From NCBI RefSeq assembly GCF_001434895.1, contig NZ_AZEE01000029.1, positions 401,555 through 465,554 of the forward strand: a stretch of 64,000 nt of DNA. The letters are read 5' to 3'. Both the position numbers and the translations under genes were made by a program. Positions 34,563 to 41,630 of the stretch are shown in pieces. Every line of letters begins with the position of its first letter. Within the stretch, counting starts at the first letter, position 1. The notes below the pieces were generated by a model, which made no database searches, was not told where the DNA came from, and was given only the letters and a program-made list of their open reading frames with translations. The DNA comes from Secundilactobacillus odoratitofui DSM 19909 = JCM 15043 (GTDB taxonomy: Bacteria; Bacillota; Bacilli; Lactobacillales; Lactobacillaceae).

Positions 34563-36426
34563 CCCAAAGATCCTCCCCTTCATCGTAAGGTTCGTATGGC
34601 AACGAGATATAGAAGGTCGAACCGTGTCCTTCACGACTTTCAACCCAAATCTTACCGCCTAGAGACTGGATGACTTCCTTAGAAATGGCTAGGCCAAGTC
34701 CAGTACCGCCTTGTGCCCGTGACCGTGCTTTATCAACCCGATAGAACCGGTCAAACACGTGTGGAATATCAGCACGCGGAATCCCCAGACCCTGGTCAGC
34801 GATGCTCATGATCACGTTATTGTGCGTCTCAATCAGGCGACAAGTGATCACACCGCCATCCGGCGAGTATTTGATTGCGTTGTTCATGATGTTATCAAGC
34901 ACCTGGGTAAAGCGATCAGTATCGATTTCAACCCACAGATCACGCTTGGTAAATTCTCGCTTGATTGAGTAATGCTTGTCGGACCGGTCGTTTTGCTCAT
35001 TACTATCAATAATCATGTCAAATCGGTTGAGCACGTAGTTAAATAACTCGTTTAAGTTAACCAACTCAAGGTTCAGCTTCTGTGTCCCAGAATCCATCCG
35101 TGACAGAGTTAACAGATCGTTGATCATTCGAATCATCCGATCAGTCTCTTCTTGGGTGACTTTTAGGAACTTAGGTGCAATTTCGGGATCCTGCCAAGCA
35201 CCGTCTGAAAGAGCCTCAATGTATGACCGCACACTTGTAAGTGGCGTCCGTAACTCGTGAGACACGTTCGAAACGAATTGCTTACGATCCTGATCAATTT
35301 TTTGTTGTTCAGTGACATCGTGCAAGACACAGGCTAACCCACTAATGAACCCAGACTCACGTTGGATCAGTGAGAAATAAGCCTGTAAGATCAAGTCGTG
35401 ATCGTCACTTGAGAAGTCCAACATGATTTCGTCAGGATCTTCCAAAAGATCTCGCAGCGTATAGCGTTTCCGAATATTTAAGATGTCCAAAATTGACTGA
35501 CCAATAGCTTGGTCAGAGTCAACGTCAAGAAATTCAACGGCAGTTTCGTTAATAATCGTCACGTTCCCGCGCCGGTCAGTAGCAATAACACCATCGGTCA
35601 TGTGCGCCATTACCGAATTTAGTCGCCTTCGCTCCGACTCGGTGGACTCTTGGGCCTCCTCGACACGAACAGACAGGTTATTAACCGCACTGGCTAATTG
35701 CCCCAATTCGTCATTACCGTAAATTTCAACTTGGCCAGAGTAGTCCCCACGCGCAATTCGCTGGGTTTGCTCCTTCATTTCGGTAATCGGAACAGTAATT
35801 GCCCGGGAAATAACGATGGATAATACCAGTCCTAACCCAACCGCAACAACGGCAGCTACGAGGTAAATCCCCGTCACCTTACTGATACTGTCGTAGACAC
35901 TCTCTAGACTAGCACGAATGTACACGACACCAACGGGCGTACTACTCCCGCTACTTTGTTTGATTAATGGTGTCACTTTAATGTAGTAATACTGGTTAGC
36001 AGACGCATCAAACGTGGTCGTTTCGCTACCAGCACTATTGTTATAAATCACCTTTTTGACAGTATCATCAGTGGTTTTTTGACCAACAATCTGCTGATTA
36101 TTAGCTTCATTGGTGCCACGAATGGTGCCCTTACTGTCAATAACGCGAATCTGGGCATTAGCCGTGCTAGGAATATTGGCATCGGATAGTAAAATCCGGA
36201 TCTGCTTATTGGCTGCAGCTGAATCAGACCGCGACAATTGAGACGTTAGGTTAGTACTAACGTAGCGTTGCAGCGAGATTTGATTTTTAAACTGCCGTAA
36301 GTTCTGCGTTTCAAGTTGTTGCACAAACACAGCACCAACGATTTCCAACGTAATAATTAACATCATTGCGAACACAAACGCAATTTTGAATTGGATCGAA
36401 TGATACCATCTAATTTTTCGTTTCAC
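34552..36426 (-). CDS. walK: WalK (VicK/YycG) sensor histidine kinase
   Basis: 624 aa: membrane span near residues 12-32, an extracellular PDC/Cache-like loop (35-180), second span near 185-205, HAMP (VPITEMKEQTQRIARGDYSG), PAS domain (MTDGVIATDRRGNVTIINETAV), HisKA with phospho-acceptor FVSNVSHELRTPLTSV, and HATPase with N box MNNAIKY, G1 DQGLGIP and G2 GGTGLGLAI. It senses cell-wall state and phosphorylates WalR. The length and order are typical of lactobacilli, with 39 bases separating it from walR. Confidence 0.98.
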   Translation of the reverse strand: MKRKIRWYHSIQFKIAFVFAMMLIITLEIVGAVFVQQLETQNLRQFKNQISLQRYVSTNLTSQLSRSDSAAANKQIRILLSDANIPSTANAQIRVIDSKGTIRGTNEANNQQIVGQKTTDDTVKKVIYNNSAGSETTTFDASANQYYYIKVTPLIKQSSGSSTPVGVVYIRASLESVYDSISKVTGIYLVAAVVAVGLGLVLSIVISRAITVPITEMKEQTQRIARGDYSGQVEIYGNDELGQLASAVNNLSVRVEEAQESTESERRRLNSVMAHMTDGVIATDRRGNVTIINETAVEFLDVDSDQAIGQSILDILNIRKRYTLRDLLEDPDEIMLDFSSDDHDLILQAYFSLIQRESGFISGLACVLHDVTEQQKIDQDRKQFVSNVSHELRTPLTSVRSYIEALSDGAWQDPEIAPKFLKVTQEETDRMIRMINDLLTLSRMDSGTQKLNLELVNLNELFNYVLNRFDMIIDSNEQNDRSDKHYSIKREFTKRDLWVEIDTDRFTQVLDNIMNNAIKYSPDGGVITCRLIETHNNVIMSIADQGLGIPRADIPHVFDRFYRVDKARSRAQGGTGLGLAISKEVIQSLGGKIWVESREGHGSTFYISLPYEPYDEGEDLWDEA

Positions 36427-36464
36427 GTTACCGTTTACCCCTTACACGTCGTTCATGCGTAAGC

Positions 36465-37187
36465 TTACGCCTGGCCTGACTCACTTTCTGTATTTCGTAG
36501 ATAATAGCCCACACCACGGCGTGTTACTAACCAGGTTGGGTGGCTTGGATTATCTTCAATTTTTTCGCGTAACCGTCGCACCGTTACATCGACCGTTCGT
36601 ACGTCACCAAAGTAATCGTAGCCCCAGACGGTCTGTAGTAAGTGTTCTCGCGTCATGACTTGACCAATATGCTGTGCCAAATAATGTAGTAATTCGAACT
36701 CACGGTGGGTCAATTCGATGTTTTGACCGCGTTTTGAGACAGAATAAGCGTCTGGATGGATCACCAAATCACCAATCTCAATATCCTTATTCTCTTCTTC
36801 TTCAGGTTGCGCAGCACTTACGCTGTTTTGACGGCGTAGGTTAGCCTTCACACGAGCCACTAATTCGCGGTTTGAGAACGGCTTAGTCACGTAGTCATCG
36901 GCACCCAATTCGAGGCCTAACACCTTGTCTAATTCAGAATCCTTGGCAGTTACCATGATAATTGGCATGTCATGCTTCATCCGTACTTGACGAGCGACTT
37001 CCAAGCCGTCCATCTTAGGTAACATCAGGTCCAAAATAATGAGGTCTGGGTTAACTTCTTCTACTTGTTGAAGGGCTTCTTCTCCATCATGAGCCACCGC
37101 CACTTCGTATCCTTCTTTTGTTAAGTTAAATTTGATAATGTCTGTAATTGGTTTTTCGTCGTCGACCACTAGAATATTTTTTTTCAT
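36465..37187 (-). CDS. walR: WalR (VicR/YycF) response regulator, OmpR type
   Basis: 240 aa: receiver domain with acidic pocket DDEKP, phosphorylation site Asp in [13 protein letters not shown], Thr/Ser MVTAKDSE and Lys YVTKPF, then a winged-helix output domain ([26 protein letters not shown] and [18 protein letters not shown]). Essential master regulator of cell-wall metabolism. First gene of the operon, with GGAGGACATTTC before the ATG. Confidence 0.98.
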   Translation of the reverse strand: MKKNILVVDDEKPITDIIKFNLTKEGYEVAVAHDGEEALQQVEEVNPDLIILDLMLPKMDGLEVARQVRMKHDMPIIMVTAKDSELDKVLGLELGADDYVTKPFSNRELVARVKANLRRQNSVSAAQPEEEENKDIEIGDLVIHPDAYSVSKRGQNIELTHREFELLHYLAQHIGQVMTREHLLQTVWGYDYFGDVRTVDVTVRRLREKIEDNPSHPTWLVTRRGVGYYLRNTESESGQA

Positions 37188-37589
37188 CTGAAATGTCCTC
37201 CTTCAGATAACGATTCGTTCAGGTATATTAGTTATAAGTTAGGTGCTGTTCGGTTGTTCCAGTGCAGTAGCACGGGCCACACTGGCAAATTCAAGTAAGT
37301 GGTAAGCCCATTTGAATCAGGCCTACACAACTTTCATTATATCACAGTCCATTCAATTCGCGAAATCGTTAAAACATAAGCCTATCATGGCCTGACACCA
37401 CCTTGAATTTGTTTAATTGTATGGTACAACTACCTTAATTTAATGCCATTTTTATTCAGCTTTGGTAATTAAATTCAATTTTCGGAAATTTTTTACAAAA
37501 AATGGTTGCCAAGTGTTTTTTAACATGATATATTAGTAAACGTTGATTGAGCGAGTTGCTTAATCACAGAGCGATTTACTTAGTAATAT
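37188..37589. other. Intergenic region: walR leader and tRNA-Lys promoter
   Basis: It must contain the walR promoter on the minus strand (not pinned down). On the plus strand it holds the strong tRNA promoter at 37506-37534. It is very AT-rich and no gene is seen. Confidence 0.55.
37506..37534 (+). promoter_or_regulatory. Promoter of tRNA-Lys
   Basis: TTGCCA at 37506-37511 and TATATT at 37529-37534 are spaced 17 bases, about 55 bases upstream of the tRNA. Confidence 0.75.
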
Positions 37590-37662
37590 GGGCAGTTAGC
37601 TCAGCTGGCAGAGCAACGGACTCTTAATCCGTGGGTCCAGGGTTCGATCCCCTGACTGCCCA
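37590..37662 (+). tRNA. tRNA-Lys(CTT)
   Basis: A 73-base cloverleaf: acceptor GGGCAGT/ACTGCCC, D-arm with AGCTCAGCTGGCAGAGC, anticodon stem ACGGA/TCCGT with loop CTCTTAA (anticodon CTT), and T-arm CAGGGTTCGATCCCCTG. The 3' part is duplicated at 47460, marking the insertion site of the 9.8 kb element; the tRNA remains intact. Confidence 0.96.
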
Positions 37663-37667
37663 TAACA
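37649..37667 (+). repeat. Attachment site attL (in tRNA-Lys)
   Basis: CCCCTGACTGCCCATAACA, identical to the copy at 47460. It includes the T-arm/acceptor 3' end of the tRNA, so integration keeps the tRNA whole. Confidence 0.9.
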
Positions 37668-37669
37668 AA

Positions 37670-37727
37670 CCATTAACCAGTTTCCATGCAGTGTTGTAAT
37701 CACCGTGGTTGCTGGTTTTTTTGTATT
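37670..37727 (+). terminator. Terminator after tRNA-Lys (element-side copy)
   Basis: AACCAG/CTGGTT with inner CCATG/CGTGG pairing, followed by seven T. A diverged copy follows attR at 47489-47537. Confidence 0.75.
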
Positions 37728-37764
37728 CTCAGTTATCATGGAATAGTATATATTCTCAAAAAAA

Positions 37765-37786
37765 GTAAGCCAAAAGGTAAGCCAAA
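37765..37786 (+). promoter_or_regulatory. Paired arm-type repeats, left end
   Basis: GTAAGCCAAA occurs twice (37765 and 37777), 12 bases apart. An identical pair with the same spacing lies at 47367 and 47379 near the right end. They are probable integrase arm-binding sites. Confidence 0.65.
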
Positions 37787-37810
37787 AAGAACCGACTTGC
37801 GAAGGGCGGA

Positions 37811-37857
37811 AAATAAATAACGTAGTAGGTGCTGTGAGCATCCGCTACGTTATTTTT
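37811..37857 (-). terminator. Terminator of the left-end cargo gene
   Basis: AATAACGTAG, AGGTGCT / AGCATCC, CTACGTTATT form a long near-perfect hairpin flanked by A and T runs. It lies downstream of the gene at 37929-38645. Confidence 0.8.
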
Positions 37858-37928
37858 TCTACCTATTAGTTATGCCCCGAATTAAGTGATAATTACAAAG
37901 GGTAGTAATGACCACTAATACGGTTGAA

Positions 37929-38645
37929 CTACAGCCTAGAATACGCTTGAGAAACTGACTTTAGTACATTTGAATCTATTAAGCCTTCTAAACCATCAAT
38001 TCCTTCGCGCATATCATTAATAGTATTCAATACAGGCTTACCTAAGTCATTAAATGCCTCAATAACGAGATTAAGTCCAGATAACACTTGCTTTCTATTT
38101 TCTTTCTCTACTACTAAAGGTACAACATTTGTCCTCCAGTTTGTAAAAACTTGAACCAGATTATTTTTTTGATTCGTCCAATTCTCAGCACCATATATAA
38201 CAATATTCTCTAGATCAAAATCTTTTTCAAATTGAATAAATAGTTTATCCGAATTAGAAACTTCCTTAATATAACCTCGTTTAACACAATCAGGTAAATC
38301 GGGTAAGTCCAGTGCTCTAATTTTTGCATGTAAAAATTGAAAGTTATCCCTATGTTTTATGATAACTTTCAACAAATTAACTTTAGTATCATAGTCTTTC
38401 ATTTCCGCTTCTTGCTTAACATTTTGCATAGCCTGCAATCTAGCAACTTTTAAGGTTATGTATACTGTTCCAGCTACCCCAACAATAGCACCTAAATACC
38501 CTCCCCAGAAACCTAACCAATCACCGTTACTACCAATTCCGTTATTAAAAATACTCATTAACCATGCCATGAATAGCGGAACTATTACAACAGCTAAAAC
38601 TAAAACACGAATCACAATTACCACATTCTCTTTTATCCACTTCAA
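37929..38645 (-). CDS. Membrane protein of unknown function, satellite cargo 1
   Basis: 238 aa. Two N-terminal spans: about residues 8-30 (VVIVIRVLVLAVVIVPLFMAW) and about 43-65, the latter with the small-residue motif WLGFWGGYLGAIVGVAGTVYI. The remainder (66-238) is a soluble, mostly helical cytosolic domain with no motif I know. The fold plan recalls two-span abortive-infection type proteins, but no catalytic residues support a function. It is AT-rich compared with chromosomal neighbours, has its own terminator, and sits at the attL end, where satellites carry accessory genes. Confidence 0.6.
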   Translation of the reverse strand: MKWIKENVVIVIRVLVLAVVIVPLFMAWLMSIFNNGIGSNGDWLGFWGGYLGAIVGVAGTVYITLKVARLQAMQNVKQEAEMKDYDTKVNLLKVIIKHRDNFQFLHAKIRALDLPDLPDCVKRGYIKEVSNSDKLFIQFEKDFDLENIVIYGAENWTNQKNNLVQVFTNWRTNVVPLVVEKENRKQVLSGLNLVIEAFNDLGKPVLNTINDMREGIDGLEGLIDSNVLKSVSQAYSRL

Positions 38646-39068
38646 TACAGTTCACCTCAGTAACCAGCATATCAAACTCACAGTAGTTCTACCAGCCACC
38701 TCATAATAGATATTTAGCCGATGCACTGGACCGATTATTATGTGAGTGCATAATTGTAAGGTCCCCACGAGGATCAGGTGCAAAACGAGTACTTGGTGGA
38801 ATTTTCGCTGAGTAACATGGCGAATTAAGCTCACATCTGCTTCTGTGGTATTTGGTACTATGATAGGGTTCAGAGTCGGTCGATTATAACAAAAAAATCC
38901 CCCTGGCACTCATATCGAGCCATGCTTACATTCTCTTTCATTATTTGTATTAAAAAACGCTCATGGTGAGTGGCTATTTTTGATGCCTCCACAACTATTA
39001 TCCTCGCCATGATTACACATTCTTTCAAATTTATGTACAAAAAGTCGTCATTTATAGACGACTAAAAC
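38646..39068. other. Intergenic region in the satellite, no supported gene
   Basis: An 85-codon minus-strand frame (38652-38909) exists but has no ribosome binding site or recognisable content, so I do not call it. A hairpin AGTCGTC/GACGACT at 39041-39063 followed (minus strand) by TTTTT should terminate the gene at 39069. The origin of the rest is unclear; it may be a decayed gene. Confidence 0.45.
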
Positions 39069-39788
39069 TTAATTATCCTTTTCTACATTTTGTAGTTGTT
39101 TCTTTAATATTTTTTCTTTAGCTTCCTTAGTTTGGCGTTCCTTATCTTCTCTCTTTAGCTTATCAACATCATATTTTTTGTATAGATATGCCTTACGTGC
39201 CTCAAAAGTTTGGGCAAGTTTGGGTAAAATAGGTTTATCAGCCATCTGTCTTTCCAACAAATCAAGTGCAGTAACCAAATTTCCTAACTCAGGTTTTGAC
39301 AATTTTTTATCAGTACCACGTTTTGTGAATATTCTCATAAAGTTACAAACATAGACAACACCTTCTCTTAATAAGGGTCCCTCTAGTAATCCAAGTTGCT
39401 GTGCACTGATTAAGGCCCCCGTAAAATTTCCAACTATGTTTCCTTTTGCGCTTTGATCCTCTATAGTCTGAGTTAATGGTAGCAAGCTACCAGTGGAATC
39501 AATTTGCATTCGGGCATTTGATGTAATTGTAAGTTTTAGTTTTTCATTTAACTCATTGGCCTCTTTTACCTTATTTTTGAGATCATCAATGCCGTAATCC
39601 TTCTTAAATTGAATCTTCATTTTCTCAATTTGTTTATCGGAAAAACGCCACTGTAAAACTCCGGTAAAAATTGCACCCAAACTAATAATTGCAATAAAAA
39701 TAGTTAAAACCGTAATTAAATCATTATGTTGCTGATCTGTAATTTGGGTCAAATACTGAATTACATCAACATCTTTCAATCTTTTCAT
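39069..39788 (-). CDS. Single-span coiled-coil membrane protein, satellite cargo 2
   Basis: 239 aa. One membrane span at about residues 23-45 (ITVLTIFIAIISLGAIFTGVL), a helical stretch with coiled-coil character (KIQFKKDYGIDDLKNKVKEANELNEKLKL), a central soluble region and a highly charged lysine-rich tail (KLKREDKERQTKEAKEKIL). No known domain. It begins after the terminator that closes the early operon, so it has its own promoter, as expected for a constitutively expressed cargo gene. A partnership with the 238 aa gene is possible but not shown. Confidence 0.6.
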   Translation of the reverse strand: MKRLKDVDVIQYLTQITDQQHNDLITVLTIFIAIISLGAIFTGVLQWRFSDKQIEKMKIQFKKDYGIDDLKNKVKEANELNEKLKLTITSNARMQIDSTGSLLPLTQTIEDQSAKGNIVGNFTGALISAQQLGLLEGPLLREGVVYVCNFMRIFTKRGTDKKLSKPELGNLVTALDLLERQMADKPILPKLAQTFEARKAYLYKKYDVDKLKREDKERQTKEAKEKILKKQLQNVEKDN

Positions 39789-39812
39789 CCCCTAACTTTT
39801 AAAGCATAACAA

Positions 39813-39836
39813 AACCCTAGCATCTCTGCTAGGGCT
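39813..39836 (-). terminator. Terminator closing the satellite early operon
   Basis: On the minus strand CCCTAGC and GCTAGGG pair around six bases and are followed by TTTTG. The last codons of the frameshifted gene are within the stem. Confidence 0.8.
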
Positions 39837-40150
39837 TCTTTGGCGTGGGCTTGTATTCACATGTCTTCTTAACGACTGATAGCCGCCAATTCCGGAACGT
39901 CACTAGCGTCATATCGTACAGCGCCGCCATATCTTTATCGCTAACCGGTTGTGATCCCTTACGACAATACTTGTGGTGCAACATCTCTAATTCTCGTTTA
40001 TCTAAGTAGGATAGCCGATAAAAGAGCTGTTTTGCTTGGGCTAAACCTAGCCCTCTAACGTACTAAATTCATTCTCAGCCTGATACCACATCGTATCATT
40101 AAGTGTGCTGCTTGTCGTGGTTCCCAACTTTCGTCCCACCATTCTGTCAT
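39829..40150 (-). pseudogene. Small phage HTH-like gene, frameshifted
   Basis: The ATG at 40150 overlaps the TGA of the upstream gene (ATGA), giving MTEWWDESWEP... that soon stops. In another frame the sequence reads KLGTTTSSTLNDTMWYQ, AENEFSTLEG then TAG at 40047-40049. Adding one base there restores LGLAQAKQLFYRLSYLDKR, ELEMLHHKYCRKGS and the HTH-like end AALYDMTLVTFRNWRLSVVKK. At least one and probably two single-base indels are needed for a protein of about 105 aa. Similar small proteins close the early operons of lactobacillus phages. Confidence 0.65.
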
Positions 40151-40647
40151 GACGTCACCTCAGGCAAACTTAACATGGTGGCCACCCCGACACTAGCATC
40201 ATGGACTGGCTCTAAATGAATGTCCTGTTCCAGCCCAAAACGCCAACTAACAGCCTCTAATATCTGGCCAATTTCAGCAAGCGTACGCTCTTCTAAACCC
40301 ACAGGTAGAGTTATGTTGCTACGGATGAGTAACACCCCTAGCCGGTTCTGTTCGTCTGCTGTGAGGGTATCTGTGAACCGCTTAAACTGGTAACGTGCAT
40401 ACTCTACAATCTCAATATTGTGAGTAGCTTCCTGCTGAGTACGTACCAGGTCTTCAACCATTAAATACCAGGGTTTTGGCCCGCAATGGCCTCCACTTTC
40501 ATCAACGTCCAATGATGAACCCATGAAGCTGTGGGCATGGATAAATTCACGATCTAACTCAGCTATCCGTTTCTGCATAATCTGTATTTTATGGTTGAGT
40601 GTTATAAACTCAACTATTAAATTACGTTCTAGTAAGTCCACACTCAT
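40147..40647 (-). CDS. Satellite/phage hypothetical protein
   Basis: 166 aa with a coiled N-terminal helix (RNLIVEFITLNHKIQIMQKRI), a Gly/His-containing turn (ESGGHCGPKPWYLMVEDLV) and two further helices. I do not recognise the family. The following gene starts by ATGA overlap, so they are co-translated. AGGTGGTATG precedes the start. Confidence 0.65.
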   Translation of the reverse strand: MSVDLLERNLIVEFITLNHKIQIMQKRIAELDREFIHAHSFMGSSLDVDESGGHCGPKPWYLMVEDLVRTQQEATHNIEIVEYARYQFKRFTDTLTADEQNRLGVLLIRSNITLPVGLEERTLAEIGQILEAVSWRFGLEQDIHLEPVHDASVGVATMLSLPEVTS

Positions 40648-41120
40648 ACCACCTCAAACGTTAGCGTAATTTAGCATTAGTAATAACATGTTTTAACAAG
40701 TTCTCTTACTGGCACAATGTTAAGTTTTGACAAGTCCCACTTTACCAGCATTCAGGTTTTCTGAGGTACCTCGCTGCCAAATAGGTGAAGGTCTATCCTC
40801 TGATAAAAATGTAAGGTTTTGTTAGGTTTTCACCTATGAGATACCTTGAAAGTACGCCATCCGAATCAATAGTTTAGCCGGGTATTCGTTGCTTTTCTGC
40901 ACTCATTATCACTCTTACTCAAACTCAGATAATTTGACCATCATTAACTCTAACGGCAGCTAAATACAGGCTTATTTATGGTGCAAAAATATCACAAAAA
41001 CGAATTTATTCAAACGCAAGCTGGTGTGTCCGCTCCTCTGAGATGCGTCATATCAACATTTCAAAGGTGGGGGGCTATCAAAAAATTGCACCATCATACT
41101 TTATGATGTAGGTTATCCTA
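40648..41120. other. Noncoding satellite region with an origin-type repeat
   Basis: No supported coding frame over about 470 bases, unusual inside a compact element. It contains ACTGGCACAATGTT at 40708, also found (one mismatch or inverted) at 41359-41375 and 41609-41625, and two copies of AGGTTTTNT near 40755 and 40830. It may form part of the replication origin or packaging region. Confidence 0.5.
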
Positions 41121-41318
41121 CTAATTCGATGGTATCCATGCATAGGAGATAAGCACATTAAAATCTTCGATAGTAGTTTCGACATCATAATTGCTTGTAA
41201 ATTTGATGTCTTTAACCAGGGAAAACGGGATCCCTTTTAAAAATTCATTTACTTGTTTATCTAATGCCTTAGTCGAATCAGTCTGAATAGTTTTAATTTG
41301 CATAACAACATTACTCAT
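41121..41318 (-). CDS. Cse60-like small protein
   Basis: 65 aa from ATG 41318, with GGAAG eight bases before it. Short alpha/beta protein: VVMQIKTIQTDSTKALDKQVNEFL, then VKDIKFTSNYDVETTI, FNVLISYAWIP. The pattern matches the small Cse60/DUF2758 family found in phages and spore formers. Role unknown; it lies just downstream of the primase and candidate origin. Confidence 0.65.
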   Translation of the reverse strand: MSNVVMQIKTIQTDSTKALDKQVNEFLKGIPFSLVKDIKFTSNYDVETTIEDFNVLISYAWIPSN

Positions 41319-41358
41319 TTGGTCATCTTCCTTTCTGGTTAAGCCCACAAGAGAAATA

Positions 41359-41628
41359 GAACATTGTGCCAGTTTGTTACAACTTTTGTTCCAATAAAAA
41401 GTGCTCTAATACCTTGTGTAGCAACAATTTGTTCCAATTATCCAGTTTTTAACCCCATAGTCTCCCCACTACGCATACACACATACACACACATTGTTAT
41501 CTATCCATTTTTACTATTTAATTAATATAGGGTATATAGTTGGAACAATTGGAACGGTAAGCGGTGCTATAGGTTTTCAGCCAATTTTTCTTGGAGCGTA
41601 GTTGGAAAAAACTGGCACATTGTTCCAA
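41359..41628. other. Candidate iteron replication origin of the satellite
   Basis: TTGTTCCAA occurs at 41386, 41429 and 41620 and inverted (TTGGAACAA) at 41540, followed there by TTGGAAC. The flanks carry inverted copies of GAACAWTGTGCCAGTTT (41359-41375 and 41609-41625). The centre is extremely AT-rich (about 41510-41535). Lying directly after the primase-helicase gene, it has the features of an initiator-bound origin. Confidence 0.6.
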
Positions 41629-41630
41629 AT

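Noticed and set aside
38652..38909. 85-codon minus-strand frame in the satellite
   Set aside because: No ribosome binding site, no recognisable domain; possibly a gene relic but not supported.
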